Part shown: one piece after another, positions 8,141 to 16,236 of the stretch
How positions within the stretch are numbered: position 1 is the stretch's first letter
Layout of the letters: each line of letters begins with the position of its first letter
From: Rhizobium sullae
GTDB taxonomy: Bacteria > Pseudomonadota > Alphaproteobacteria > Rhizobiales > Rhizobiaceae
Reading direction: 5' to 3'
Assembly (NCBI RefSeq): GCF_900169785.1
Contig: NZ_FWER01000042.1
Span: 1-48,879, forward strand
Length of the DNA: 48,879 nucleotides
Translations under genes and position numbers: made by a program
Notes under the pieces: model-generated
Database searches by the model: none
The model's input: the letters and a program-made list of their open reading frames with translations, nothing else
What the model was told of the DNA's origin: nothing

Positions 8141-9241
8141 TTACTTGCCCAACCGTCCATCGATAAGGGAGTCCGACAGCGGCGCCGGGCGCTCCGTCTC
8201 GGTGGTGATCGTCACCGTACGGCCCGTTTCGGAGGCGGTGTGAAACGCTTCCATGACTTCAAGAACGTGGAGCGCGAGGCCGCCGTTCGCGCGGTGCGGC
8301 CGGCTTGAACGGATGGCGTGCGCGAGATCGGCAACCCCGAGCGAGCGGTAGTTGCCGTCCGCGTAAGGCGCCGTCAGTTCCTGCGGCTCAAAGCTGCCGC
8401 CCTTTTTCAGGAACTGGACCTCGCCGCCGAAATGATTCGGGTCGGGAACGATCAGCGTGCCCTCCGTGCCATAAAGTTCAAGCGGCACATGCTTGTGTCC
8501 TGCAACGTCGAAACTCATGCCGATCTGCACGACAGCACCGTTGGCAAAGGCCATGATGCCGGCGACGTGGGTCGGCACGTGCACGGGAATGCGCTCGCCG
8601 TTGCGCGGCTCGCTGGTGATGACGCGCTCCTTGCGCGGCGCAGTCGCAAAACCCGCGACCTGCGCCACCGGTCCGAAGAGATTGACAAGGTCTGTGATGT
8701 AATAGGGCCCCATATCGAGCATCGGCCCGCCGCCCACCTCGTAATAGAAGGCCGGGTTCGGGTGCCATCGCTCATGGCCGGGGCACATGAAAGTGGCCGT
8801 GCCGCCAACAGGCTGGCCGATCACGCCCTGGTCGATCAGGGTTCTAGCCGTCTGGTGCCCACCGCCGAGGAAGGTATCGGGTGCTGCACCGATGCGAAGA
8901 TTCTTCGATCTTGCAGCATCTGCCAGTTTTTTCCCCTCCGCGAAATTAATTCCGAGGGGTTTTTCCGAGTAGGTGTGTTTTCCTGCGTCGAGCGCTTGCA
9001 GGCCGACCGACACATGCGCCTTCGGCACCGTTAGGTTGACGATGATTTCGACCTTCGGGTCGGCAAAGAGCGCGTCGACGCTCTTTGCCGGAAGGTCGAA
9101 TTCGGCGGCTTTCGCCTCTGCCAGCGATTGGTTGAGATCGGCGAGGCCGCGGATGTCGAGGATCGGGAACGAGGCCATGGCCTTGAGGTATGCGCCCGAA
9201 ATATTGCCGCATCCGATGATGCCGATGCCGACTTTCTCCAT
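8141..9241 (-). CDS. Gfo/Idh/MocA-family oxidoreductase
   Basis: A 366-aa NAD(P)-dependent dehydrogenase of the Gfo/Idh/MocA family. The N-terminal Rossmann motif is GIGIIGCGNISGAYL (residues 5-19), and the catalytic Lys is in SEKPLG (K95). The C-terminal half has the family's GGGPMLDMGPYYITDL helix, followed by the beta-sheet domain. GGGAGGAATTC is a strong ribosome site. It lies between the ROK regulator and a ThuA-like gene, as ThuB does beside ThuA, so oxidation of a sugar or glycoside at a ring hydroxyl is the likely reaction. The substrate is not determined. Confidence 0.93.
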   Translation of the reverse strand: MEKVGIGIIGCGNISGAYLKAMASFPILDIRGLADLNQSLAEAKAAEFDLPAKSVDALFADPKVEIIVNLTVPKAHVSVGLQALDAGKHTYSEKPLGINFAEGKKLADAARSKNLRIGAAPDTFLGGGHQTARTLIDQGVIGQPVGGTATFMCPGHERWHPNPAFYYEVGGGPMLDMGPYYITDLVNLFGPVAQVAGFATAPRKERVITSEPRNGERIPVHVPTHVAGIMAFANGAVVQIGMSFDVAGHKHVPLELYGTEGTLIVPDPNHFGGEVQFLKKGGSFEPQELTAPYADGNYRSLGVADLAHAIRSSRPHRANGGLALHVLEVMEAFHTASETGRTVTITTETERPAPLSDSLIDGRLGK

Positions 9242-9275
9242 GAATTCCTCCCAATCGATTTTTGAGCTTCAGCGT

Positions 9276-10475
9276 TCAAAGTGCCGGCCCTGTCGTGCTC
9301 CAGGGCGACTCGTAGAGTTCGTAAAGGGCAACGGCCGCCGCACCCTGCGCCCAGAAGTCGTCCGTGGAGTCGTCGAAGACGAGTTCGGTGACGTCTTTCA
9401 GCGACGGCGGGATCGCCAGCGCATAGGCATCGCGCAGACTGTTCAAAAACGGCTCGCCGAGCGCCAGGCTGGAACCGACGAGGATGACGCGCGGCGGGGC
9501 AAAGAGGGTGACGATGTTGGCGATCGTCAGCCCGACGGCCTCGCCGGCGCGGACGGCAGCACCGATCAGAACATTGTCCTCCGCCTTGATCAGCGCCCGG
9601 GCGTGGTTCATGCCGCGGCCGAGACGGATTGCTTCTGCAAAACGCCCATCGGCCTGCTGTTCGCCAAGGATCGCGCTTTCACCTGCCTGGCTCGACAGCC
9701 GCACGGTTCCCTGCGGGGCCATGCCGAGCACAAGGTCGCCGAGATTGTGGCTGAGGCCGCCAGCACCGCGGAAGAGCCGATTGCCATGCAGCACGCCGAG
9801 CCCGAGCGTCTGTTCTAGCGAAATCAGCACCATATCTTCGAGATCCCGCGCCTTGCCGAACCAATGATGGGCAAGCGTGATTGCATGCGCGTCGCTCTCG
9901 ATGATGGTCGGCGTGCCAAGCCGCGCTGTCATCTCGGAGGCGAAATCGACATTCGTGTCGCGAAAGATGGGACTGCTGCGAACGTGGCCGGTGCGATGTT
10001 CGATGACGCCTGGAAGGCCGAGGCAGACGGTATCGACATCTTCCAGCGACAAGCCGGCATCGACGACGCAGCGGCGCACGCCGTCCTCCACCAGATCGGC
10101 GATGACTGTGATCGGCTGCCGGTCGATACGGATCGGCAGCGTGAGCTTCGACAGTACGTCACCGCGGAAATCGGTGACGACGAAAACGAGCCGGTTGGCG
10201 GCAATCTTCGCGCCGACCACGCGCGCGGCATCAGGGTTTAACTCGAGCATGACGCGGGGACGGCCGCGCGCCGCCTCGTTGCGTATGTCGCCTTCGTGAC
10301 GCGGCAGAATGAGCCCGTCATCGAGCAGCGAGGCGGTAATTGCCGATACAGTGGTGGTCGAAAGTTCGGTGCGTTCGCTGATCTCCACGCGCGCGATCGG
10401 TCCGTGGCGGCGGATCGTGTCCAGCACGTTCAAGCGATTGATCGCGCGCATCAATTCTGGATCTGCGGTCTTCAT
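9276..10475 (-). CDS. ROK-family transcriptional regulator
   Basis: A 399-aa ROK protein with an N-terminal winged helix-turn-helix (about residues 12-60: HGPIARVEISERTELSTTTV), so a regulator and not a sugar kinase. The ROK domain follows, with VCLGLPGVIEH and the ESDAHA region. The zinc motif CxCGxxGCxE and its preceding GEIGH are absent: the place is held by LSHNLGDLVLG and GTVRLSSQAGESAIL. It heads the operon with the Gfo/Idh/MocA and ThuA-like genes and diverges from the ABC importer, so it probably represses both in the absence of the sugar (inference). No clear Shine-Dalgarno sequence; Met9 is a possible start. Confidence 0.9.
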   Translation of the reverse strand: MKTADPELMRAINRLNVLDTIRRHGPIARVEISERTELSTTTVSAITASLLDDGLILPRHEGDIRNEAARGRPRVMLELNPDAARVVGAKIAANRLVFVVTDFRGDVLSKLTLPIRIDRQPITVIADLVEDGVRRCVVDAGLSLEDVDTVCLGLPGVIEHRTGHVRSSPIFRDTNVDFASEMTARLGTPTIIESDAHAITLAHHWFGKARDLEDMVLISLEQTLGLGVLHGNRLFRGAGGLSHNLGDLVLGMAPQGTVRLSSQAGESAILGEQQADGRFAEAIRLGRGMNHARALIKAEDNVLIGAAVRAGEAVGLTIANIVTLFAPPRVILVGSSLALGEPFLNSLRDAYALAIPPSLKDVTELVFDDSTDDFWAQGAAAVALYELYESPWSTTGPAL

Positions 10476-10685
10476 GGAAACTAGCCGGGCAATCGCTTCG
10501 CTTCAGGGCCGACGGCCCAGAATATTTTTGACGGGATACGAATAAATAACAGGCAGGTTACTGTCTCTGTCAAGCGGATTTGGCAAAAATTCGAACCATT
10601 GGGTTGACATCGGGCAAAAGCTCCGGTGAATTAATCCGCATAGGGGAAAAATTGGTGAGGACATTGGCCCCTTGGGAGGAACATC
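10476..10685. promoter_or_regulatory. Divergent promoter region, ROK operon / ABC importer
   Basis: This 210-bp gap separates divergent operons. On the plus strand TTGACA at 10604-10609 is a perfect -35, with a weak -10 (TGAATT, 10627-10632) at 17-bp spacing. On the minus strand another TTGACA (10568-10573) has TGTTAT at 16-bp spacing as a candidate -10. The two promoters are back to back, so one ROK site could control both. I could not pick out a clear ROK palindrome. The GGGCC-GAC-GGCCC inverted repeat at 10506-10518 is of unknown role. Confidence 0.5.
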
Positions 10686-11993
10686 ATGACATATATGCAA
10701 AAGGGTATTGCCCTTCGCGGCAAGCGCATCGCATTTGTGGCAGCGGCTGCGGGAATCTCCGTAATGCTCGGCGCCGGGGCGGCCTCGGCAAAGACCGTGG
10801 TGAAGTGGCTGCATCTGGAGCTCGATCCGAAATTTGTGGCGAAGTGGGAAGAGATCGTCAAGAAGTACGAGGAGCAGCACGCGGACGTCGATGTCCAGAT
10901 GCAGTTTTTGGAAAACGAAGCCTTCAAGGCCAAGCTGCCGACGCTTCTTCAGTCCGATGACGTTCCGGATTTTTTCTACAGCTGGGGCGGCGGCGTCCTC
11001 AAGCAGCAGTCCGAGACCGGCGCGCTCCAGGATGTGACGGCCGCACTCGACGCCGATGGCGGCAAGCTGCGCAACCAATATACTCCGGCCTCGGTCAATG
11101 GCCTTACCTTCGATGGCAAGGTCTGGGCTGTGCCTTACAAAGTCGGCCTTGTCAGCTTCTTCTATAACAAGGAGCTCTTCGCCAAGGGGGGTGTAAAGGC
11201 CGAGGACATCAAGAGCTGGGACAATTTCCTCGAGGCCGTGAAGAAGCTCAAGGATGCCGGCATTGTTCCGATTGCCGGTGGCGGCGGGGAGAAGTGGCCT
11301 ATCCACTTCTACTGGAGCTATCTGGTGATGCGTGAAGGCGGACAGAAGGTCTTCGATGCAGCCAAGAAAGGCGAGGGCGAAGGCTTCCTGGATCCGGCCA
11401 TCATCAAAGCTGGTGACGACCTTGCAGCCCTCGGCAAGCTCGAGCCCTTCCAGCCCGGCTATCTTGGCGTTACCTGGCCGCAGGCGCTCGGCGTCTTCGG
11501 CGATGGCAAGGCTGCAATGATCCTCGGCTTCGAAAATACCGAGGCGAACCAGCGCAAAAACGCCGGCGATGGCAAGGGCCTGGCACCGGAAAACATTGGC
11601 CGCTTTGCCTTCCCGGCTGTGGAAGGCGGGGCAGGCAAGGTCACCGACACGCTGGGCGGCCTTAACGGCTGGGTGGTCACGAAGAACGCATCCAAGGAGG
11701 CGCTCGACTTCCTCGCCTATCTGACCAATGCCGATAACGAGCGCGACATGGCCAAGGCCGCAATGCTGCTGCCAGTTGCCGTCGGCGCAGATGACGGCGT
11801 CACGAACCCGCTGCTCGCCGAATCTGCAAAACAGTTGGCGGGTTCGACCTGGCACCAGAACTACTTTGACCAGGATCTGGGCGCCGCCGTCGGTCGCGTT
11901 GTCAACGACGTCTCCGTCGAAATCGTGTCCGGCCAGATGACTTCGCAGGACGGCGCGCAGCAAATCCAGGACGCTTTCGAACTGGAGCAGTAG
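10686..11993 (+). CDS. ABC sugar importer, extracellular solute-binding protein (family 1)
   Basis: A 435-aa periplasmic binding protein of family 1 (maltose-binding-like). The signal peptide runs to about residue 35 (VMLGAGAASA, then KTVVKW). The mature protein shows VPDFFYSWGGG, VWAVPYKVGLVSFFYNKEL and FGDGKAAMILG, typical of sugar-binding proteins with aromatic stacking residues. GGGAGGAACATC precedes the ATG. Two permease genes follow at once. A GC-rich hairpin just after the stop probably protects this message, matching the need for excess binding protein. The ligand is probably a mono- or oligosaccharide; its identity is not evident. Confidence 0.94.
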   Translation: MTYMQKGIALRGKRIAFVAAAAGISVMLGAGAASAKTVVKWLHLELDPKFVAKWEEIVKKYEEQHADVDVQMQFLENEAFKAKLPTLLQSDDVPDFFYSWGGGVLKQQSETGALQDVTAALDADGGKLRNQYTPASVNGLTFDGKVWAVPYKVGLVSFFYNKELFAKGGVKAEDIKSWDNFLEAVKKLKDAGIVPIAGGGGEKWPIHFYWSYLVMREGGQKVFDAAKKGEGEGFLDPAIIKAGDDLAALGKLEPFQPGYLGVTWPQALGVFGDGKAAMILGFENTEANQRKNAGDGKGLAPENIGRFAFPAVEGGAGKVTDTLGGLNGWVVTKNASKEALDFLAYLTNADNERDMAKAAMLLPVAVGADDGVTNPLLAESAKQLAGSTWHQNYFDQDLGAAVGRVVNDVSVEIVSGQMTSQDGAQQIQDAFELEQ

Positions 11994-12010
11994 GCGCGCT
12001 CCTATTCCTT

Positions 12011-12035
12011 CCCGGCGCCTCTCAGGGGTGCCGGG
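12011..12035 (+). promoter_or_regulatory. Intercistronic stem-loop after the binding-protein gene
   Basis: CCCGGCGCC pairs with GGTGCCGGG (nine pairs, one G-T) around a 7-nt loop, 18 nt after the stop codon of the binding-protein gene and before the first permease. No T-tract follows, so full termination is unlikely. Such hairpins after binding-protein genes typically stabilise the upstream mRNA. Confidence 0.6.
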
Positions 12036-12066
12036 ATCGGACACGACGAATGCGAAGGCAGGACAG

Positions 12067-13005
12067 ATGGCAAATATTTCCATTTCATCCGGGATTAGGA
12101 CGGCAAGACCGGCCAAAAATCTTGCGCGGAACCGCAGTTCCGTTGCGCATGACCGCTGGGCGGTCCTTCTTCTCTTTCTGCCGCCAGCTTTGCTGCTTTT
12201 TACGCTCTTCGTCATCATGCCGATGGGGGAGGCGGCCTGGTACAGCCTCTACAAATGGAATGGCTACGGGACACCAACGGAATTTATCGCGCTCCGCAAC
12301 TTCCAGGTCCTGTTCCGGAATGGGGCCTTCACGCAGGCGCTTGTCAACAACGGCCTCATCATCCTGATATCGATCGCCATCCAGGTCCCGTTGGCGATCT
12401 GGCTGTCAACGATGCTGGCCCATCGCATTCCGGGCGTCGTTACCTTCCGCTTGATCTTTTTTCTGCCTTACGTGCTTGCCGACGTCGCGGCCGGCCTCAT
12501 CTGGCGCTTCGTCTATGACGGCGACTACGGGCTCTTTGCCGCAATCTCGAATTTCTTTGGTTTGGCGACGCCGTACGTTCTCGCCGACAAGGATCTCGCC
12601 ATCTATGCGGTGCTTGCCGTTATCGTTTGGAAGTATTTCGGCTTCCATATGATGCTCTTCATCGCCGGCCTCCAATCGGTCGACAAAAGCGTGCTCGAAG
12701 CTGCCGAAATCGATGGCGCGACGGGCTGGCAGAAGTTCCGTTATGTGACGCTGCCGCTGCTTGGATCCACGCTACGCCTTTCCATCTTCTTCGCGGTCAT
12801 CGGTTCGCTGCAGCTATTCGACATGATCATGCCGCTGACGGGTGGTGGGCCGTCGAACTCGACGCAGACGATGGTGACCTTCCTCTACACATACGGCGTC
12901 ATGCGCATGCAGGTCGGTCTCGGCAGCGCCGTCGGCGTCGTGCTTTTCATCATCTGCATGACGCTCGCCTTCGGCTACAAAAGGATCTTCATGCGCAATG
13001 ATTGA
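12067..13005 (+). CDS. ABC sugar importer, permease (MalF/UgpA type)
   Basis: A 312-aa inner-membrane permease with six predicted helices. The EAA loop that docks the ATPase is VLEAAEIDGATGWQKF followed by VTLP. The start is placed at the ATG at 12067 (MANISISSG), with AAGGCAGGACAG upstream; the GTG at 12028 gives a longer reading but lies inside the intercistronic hairpin. Its stop overlaps the next permease by 8 nt. It forms the membrane channel with that protein. No ATPase gene accompanies the set. Confidence 0.93.
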   Translation: MANISISSGIRTARPAKNLARNRSSVAHDRWAVLLLFLPPALLLFTLFVIMPMGEAAWYSLYKWNGYGTPTEFIALRNFQVLFRNGAFTQALVNNGLIILISIAIQVPLAIWLSTMLAHRIPGVVTFRLIFFLPYVLADVAAGLIWRFVYDGDYGLFAAISNFFGLATPYVLADKDLAIYAVLAVIVWKYFGFHMMLFIAGLQSVDKSVLEAAEIDGATGWQKFRYVTLPLLGSTLRLSIFFAVIGSLQLFDMIMPLTGGGPSNSTQTMVTFLYTYGVMRMQVGLGSAVGVVLFIICMTLAFGYKRIFMRND

Positions 13006-13846
13006 TACGAGCTCCACCATTCGCATGCCGCTGCAGACGCGGGTCTATCTCTATGCGTCCTTGACGCTGATTGCCGCGTTGGTTCTGATCCCGTTGCTGA
13101 CGACGGCGCTCGGCGGCTTCAAGACTTTAGGCGATCTGCGCACCAATCCTTTCGGACTGCCTGCGGCATGGCAATGGTCGAACTACGCCGATATTCTCTT
13201 CGGCGAGCGATACTGGCTGCAGATCTTCAATTCGCTGGTGATTGCCGCGCTGACGGTCTCCCTCACGCTGATCGTCTCATCGATGGCAGCCTTTGCCTTC
13301 GCGCATGTCCGCTTCTTTGGCTCTTCGTTCCTGCTGAACTACTTCCTGCTTGGCCTGATGTTTCCGGCAGCAACGGCGATCCTGCCGCTCTTCATCCGCA
13401 TCCGCGATCTCGGCCTGCTCGATACCTATTGGGGCGTGGTGCTGCCGCAGGTCGCCTTCGGCCTCGGCATGAGCATCCTGCTTTTCAGGAATTATTTTCG
13501 CAATCTCCCGGAAGAATTGTTCCAGGCGGCCTTTGTCGACGGCTGCGGCTATCTGCGCTTCTTCTGGTATATCTCGCTGCCGTTGTCGCGGCCGATCGTT
13601 GCGACCGTCAGCATCATCTCCTTTGTCGGCAGCTGGAACAGCTACATCCTGCCGCTGATCATGTTGAATTCGGAATCGAAATATCCGTGGCCGCTCGGAA
13701 TCATGGTCTATCGCGGCGAGTTCGGCACCGAATGGCAGCTGGTGCTCGCCTTCATCACACTCACCATCCTGCCGACGGTCATCGTTTTCTTCGTCGCGCA
13801 GAAGCATATCATCGCCGGTCTGACGGCTGGCGCCGTGAAAACCTGA
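12998..13846 (+). CDS. ABC sugar importer, permease (MalG type)
   Basis: A 282-aa permease with six predicted helices and the C-terminal tail IIAGLTAGAVKT usual for MalG-type partners. The EAA loop is LFQAAFVDGCGYLRFF followed by ISLP; the second Ala-Ala-x-Asp core is preserved but its first residues differ from consensus. It overlaps the preceding permease by 8 nt, so translation is coupled. The operon ends here, 13 nt from the convergent thiD stop, without a MalK-like gene, so the ATP-hydrolysing subunit must be encoded elsewhere. Confidence 0.93.
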   Translation: MIDTSSTIRMPLQTRVYLYASLTLIAALVLIPLLTTALGGFKTLGDLRTNPFGLPAAWQWSNYADILFGERYWLQIFNSLVIAALTVSLTLIVSSMAAFAFAHVRFFGSSFLLNYFLLGLMFPAATAILPLFIRIRDLGLLDTYWGVVLPQVAFGLGMSILLFRNYFRNLPEELFQAAFVDGCGYLRFFWYISLPLSRPIVATVSIISFVGSWNSYILPLIMLNSESKYPWPLGIMVYRGEFGTEWQLVLAFITLTILPTVIVFFVAQKHIIAGLTAGAVKT

Positions 13847-13859
13847 CGGGCGCCGCGGA

Positions 13860-14660
13860 TCACCGCCAGAGCTGATGAAAGTGCTGGACCGGCCCGTGGC
13901 CCGAGCCGACCCAGAGCGTGCCGGCTGCAGCGACGGCTTGGTCTAAATAATCCTTGGCGATGGCGGCCGCGGTTTCAGGCGGCACGCCCTTTGCCAGTTC
14001 GGCGGCAAGCGCGCTTGAAAGGGTGCAGCCGGTGCCATGCGTGTTCTTCGTCGGAACGCGCGGCGCTTCGAACCAGGTGATCCCGCTTTCGCTTACAAGT
14101 ACATCGGGGCTTTGCGTTCCGGCAAGATGACCGCCCTTCACGAGAATGGCAGAGGGGCCGAGTGCGCGCAGTTTTTCCGCCTGCTGTTCCATAGCGTCGC
14201 GGTTCGCTGCGGCCGGCTCTCCGAGCAGGGCGGCCGCTTCCGGCAGATTGGGCGTCAGAAGCGTTGCAAGCGGCAAAAGCCGGGTCTTGAGAATGTCGAT
14301 AGCTTCAACATCGAGGAGGGCGGCACCTCCCTTGGCAATCATCACCGGATCGAGCACGATCGGGATGCGGCGATGCGGCAAAAGCGCGTTAGCGACAGCT
14401 TCGGCAATCGGCGCATTGGCGATCATGCCGATCTTTACCGCATCGACGCGGATGTCGGCGAACACCATGCGGATCTGCTCGGCCACGAAGTCAGGCGGCA
14501 CGGCGTGGACGCCGGAAACACCCTGGGTGTTCTGCGCCGTCAGGGCCGTCACGACGGCCATGCCGTAGGTGCCGCGTGCCGAGAAGGTCTTCAGATCGGC
14601 CTGGATGCCCGCGCCGCCCGAAGGGTCGGACCCGGCGATGGAAAGAACGTTGCAGATCAT
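13860..14660 (-). CDS. thiD: Hydroxymethylpyrimidine/phosphomethylpyrimidine kinase ThiD
   Basis: A 266-aa ribokinase-fold kinase that phosphorylates 4-amino-5-hydroxymethyl-2-methylpyrimidine and its monophosphate to the diphosphate used in thiamine synthesis. Motifs: IAGSDPSGGAGIQADLKTF (residues 7-25), LDPVMIAKGG, LTPNLPEA and the anion-hole GTGCTLSSA. Length is normal. Its start overlaps the thiE stop by 4 nt. It is the third gene of the riboswitch-controlled thiMED operon. Confidence 0.95.
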   Translation of the reverse strand: MICNVLSIAGSDPSGGAGIQADLKTFSARGTYGMAVVTALTAQNTQGVSGVHAVPPDFVAEQIRMVFADIRVDAVKIGMIANAPIAEAVANALLPHRRIPIVLDPVMIAKGGAALLDVEAIDILKTRLLPLATLLTPNLPEAAALLGEPAAANRDAMEQQAEKLRALGPSAILVKGGHLAGTQSPDVLVSESGITWFEAPRVPTKNTHGTGCTLSSALAAELAKGVPPETAAAIAKDYLDQAVAAAGTLWVGSGHGPVQHFHQLWR

Positions 14661-15292
14661 GCCCGTGCCCTTCGGATTGCGCGAGTGATGTCGGCGGCAG
14701 CTTGCCGCGGATCGGGTGTGCCGCAGATGGCGGAAACGACCGCAAGGCCCTTGGCGCCTGCGGCAAGAACGTCCGCTGCATGCTTTGCCTTGAGACCGCC
14801 GATTGCGACCGCCGGTACGGGGCAGGCCTTCGCCAGCCTTGACAATCCATCAATGCCGATCGGAGGCTTGTGATCCGGCTTCGTCGATGTGGCAAAGACC
14901 GGTCCGATGCCGGCATAGTCGACCACCGCCCGATCGACGGTCGCTGCCAATTCCTCGGTCTCCACCGAAAGTCCGAGGATCATCGACGGTCCGATCCGTT
15001 CGCGTGCGATGCGGGTGGCCAGATCGTCCTGACCGATATGCAACCCGTCCGCATCGACCGCTATAGCCGCCTCGACGTCGTCGTTGACGATCAGAAGGGC
15101 GCCGGTTCCGGCAAGCGCGGTTTTCAGCGCACGGCCGGTCTCGATCAGGCTTGCCGTACCGGCCTGCTTATTGCGCAGTTGCACGATCGTCGTTCCGCCT
15201 GAAACGGCGGCGCGCGCCGTCGCGACCATGCCGGTTCCTGCACACAGGTCCGGGTCGAGAACGAGGTAGAGGGAAAGATCGAAGCGCTTCAT
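14657..15292 (-). CDS. thiE: Thiamine-phosphate synthase ThiE
   Basis: A 211-aa TIM-barrel enzyme joining HMP diphosphate and thiazole phosphate to thiamine phosphate. Visible motifs are TTIVQLRNKQAG, LIVNDDVEAAIAVDADGLHIGQDD, GIGPVFATSTKPDH and PAVAIGG, covering the pyrophosphate and Mg sites. It overlaps the gene on either side by 4 nt. ThiM and ThiD supply its two substrates from salvaged thiazole and pyrimidine. Length fits the family. Confidence 0.95.
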   Translation of the reverse strand: MKRFDLSLYLVLDPDLCAGTGMVATARAAVSGGTTIVQLRNKQAGTASLIETGRALKTALAGTGALLIVNDDVEAAIAVDADGLHIGQDDLATRIARERIGPSMILGLSVETEELAATVDRAVVDYAGIGPVFATSTKPDHKPPIGIDGLSRLAKACPVPAVAIGGLKAKHAADVLAAGAKGLAVVSAICGTPDPRQAAADITRAIRRARA

Positions 15293-16092
15293 ACCGGCGT
15301 CACCCTCGCCGCTGCATCGAGCGTCGTGCCGTCAAGCCCAGCAAGTGCGTCAAGGAAGCGCCATGAAAAGGAACCGGGGCCGTCTGCGAGCACAGCTGCC
15401 TTTTCACCTGCGACGGCAAAGCTCGCCAGTGCCGCGACGGTGGCATCGAAAGGCTCCTCAGGCGCTATTGCGGCAAAGGCACCGACGAGGCAGGTGAGCG
15501 CGCAACCAAGCGCCGTCACCTGGGGCATCAGCGGTGATCCGCCCACAATGCGCACGGCGTTTGCGCCATCGGTGACGAAATCGACCGCGCCGGTGACGGC
15601 GACCACAGCGCCATATTGAATAGCGACGTCGCGTGCCGTCTCTTCCGCCTGCTCGACGGTGTCGCGGCTGTCGACGCCCTGGCCGCGGCTTTCGGCTCCG
15701 CCAAGCGCGATGATTTCCGATGCGTTGCCGCGAATGATTGTGGGTTTGATATCGATCAGCCCAGCCACTGTTTCGCGCCGGAAACCGCTCGCATAATGGG
15801 CGACCGGATCGAGAACCCAAGGCTTGCCGTTTCTTGCCGCCGATCTGGCTGCATTGTGCATGCCCTTCACCCAGCTCGCCGAAAGCGTGCCGATATTGAT
15901 CGTCAGCGCGCTGGCGATTGCGGCGAACTCGCCGGCCTCTTCTTCGGCATGGACCATGGCGGGCGAGGCGCCTGCGGCAAGCAGAACATTGGCGGCGATA
16001 TTCATCGCGACATAATTGGTGATGCAATGAACGAGCGGCGGCGTTGCGCGCATTGCCGTGACCAGTCTTCCTGGCGAATTTTGTTTCGGCAT
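15289..16092 (-). CDS. thiM: Hydroxyethylthiazole kinase ThiM
   Basis: A 267-aa salvage kinase that phosphorylates 5-(2-hydroxyethyl)-4-methylthiazole. Motifs: VHCITNYVAMNIAANVLLAAG near the N-terminus, PTIIRGNASEI, VTGAVDFVTDG and the active-site TALGCALTCLVGAF with its Cys. The start at 16092 (MPKQNSPG) has AAAGAGG just upstream; the longer reading to 16134 would begin inside the riboswitch expression platform. It is the first gene of thiMED, so the operon serves salvage of thiamine breakdown products rather than full synthesis; thiC and thiG are absent here. Confidence 0.95.
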   Translation of the reverse strand: MPKQNSPGRLVTAMRATPPLVHCITNYVAMNIAANVLLAAGASPAMVHAEEEAGEFAAIASALTINIGTLSASWVKGMHNAARSAARNGKPWVLDPVAHYASGFRRETVAGLIDIKPTIIRGNASEIIALGGAESRGQGVDSRDTVEQAEETARDVAIQYGAVVAVTGAVDFVTDGANAVRIVGGSPLMPQVTALGCALTCLVGAFAAIAPEEPFDATVAALASFAVAGEKAAVLADGPGSFSWRFLDALAGLDGTTLDAAARVTPV

Positions 16093-16150
16093 TTTGCCTC
16101 TTTCCGGCGGGGAGAGACGCCGGGAGCCAGGCACAATAAGACCGAAGGCT
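16093..16150 (-). promoter_or_regulatory. Expression platform of the thiM riboswitch
   Basis: Two mutually exclusive hairpins can be drawn on the minus strand. One pairs the Shine-Dalgarno segment GGAAAGAGGC (16096-16105) with GCGTCTCTCC (16111-16120), 8 of 10 pairs with a 5-nt loop. The other pairs CCGGCG (16118-16123) with CGCCGG (16104-16109) and frees the Shine-Dalgarno sequence. A further GGAGCC/GGCTCC stem lies next to the aptamer. This suggests translational control; the switching is inference. Confidence 0.5.
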
Positions 16151-16154
16151 CCGA

Positions 16155-16236
16155 GCGACTCCCTCCGCCAGCATTATCCGGTTCAGGTTCGAAGGGTACT
16201 TCTCAGCCCGTCTCGCAACGAACGCCCCTGTCTCTC
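16155..16236 (-). ncRNA. TPP riboswitch (THI element) aptamer
   Basis: Read on the minus strand, the conserved thi-box elements appear in order: GGGGCG at the 5' side, CGGGCTGAGAAG (the pyrimidine-sensing CUGAGA), TACCCTTCGAACCTGA, then CCGGATAATGCTGGCGGAGGGA. These match the J/P3, P4 and closing P1 strands of the thiamine-pyrophosphate riboswitch. It lies about 65 nt upstream of thiM and would lower thiMED expression when TPP is plentiful. Confidence 0.95.

Noticed and set aside
10506..10518. GGGCC-GAC-GGCCC hairpin followed by AATATTTTT, terminator-like on the plus strand
   Set aside because: No plus-strand gene ends before it; it lies in a divergent promoter region, so it is not called as a terminator.
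10503..12218. 571-codon minus-strand frame opposite the sugar-binding protein
   Set aside because: It is antisense to a well-supported signal-peptide-bearing binding protein and overlaps the divergent promoter. No recognisable domain.
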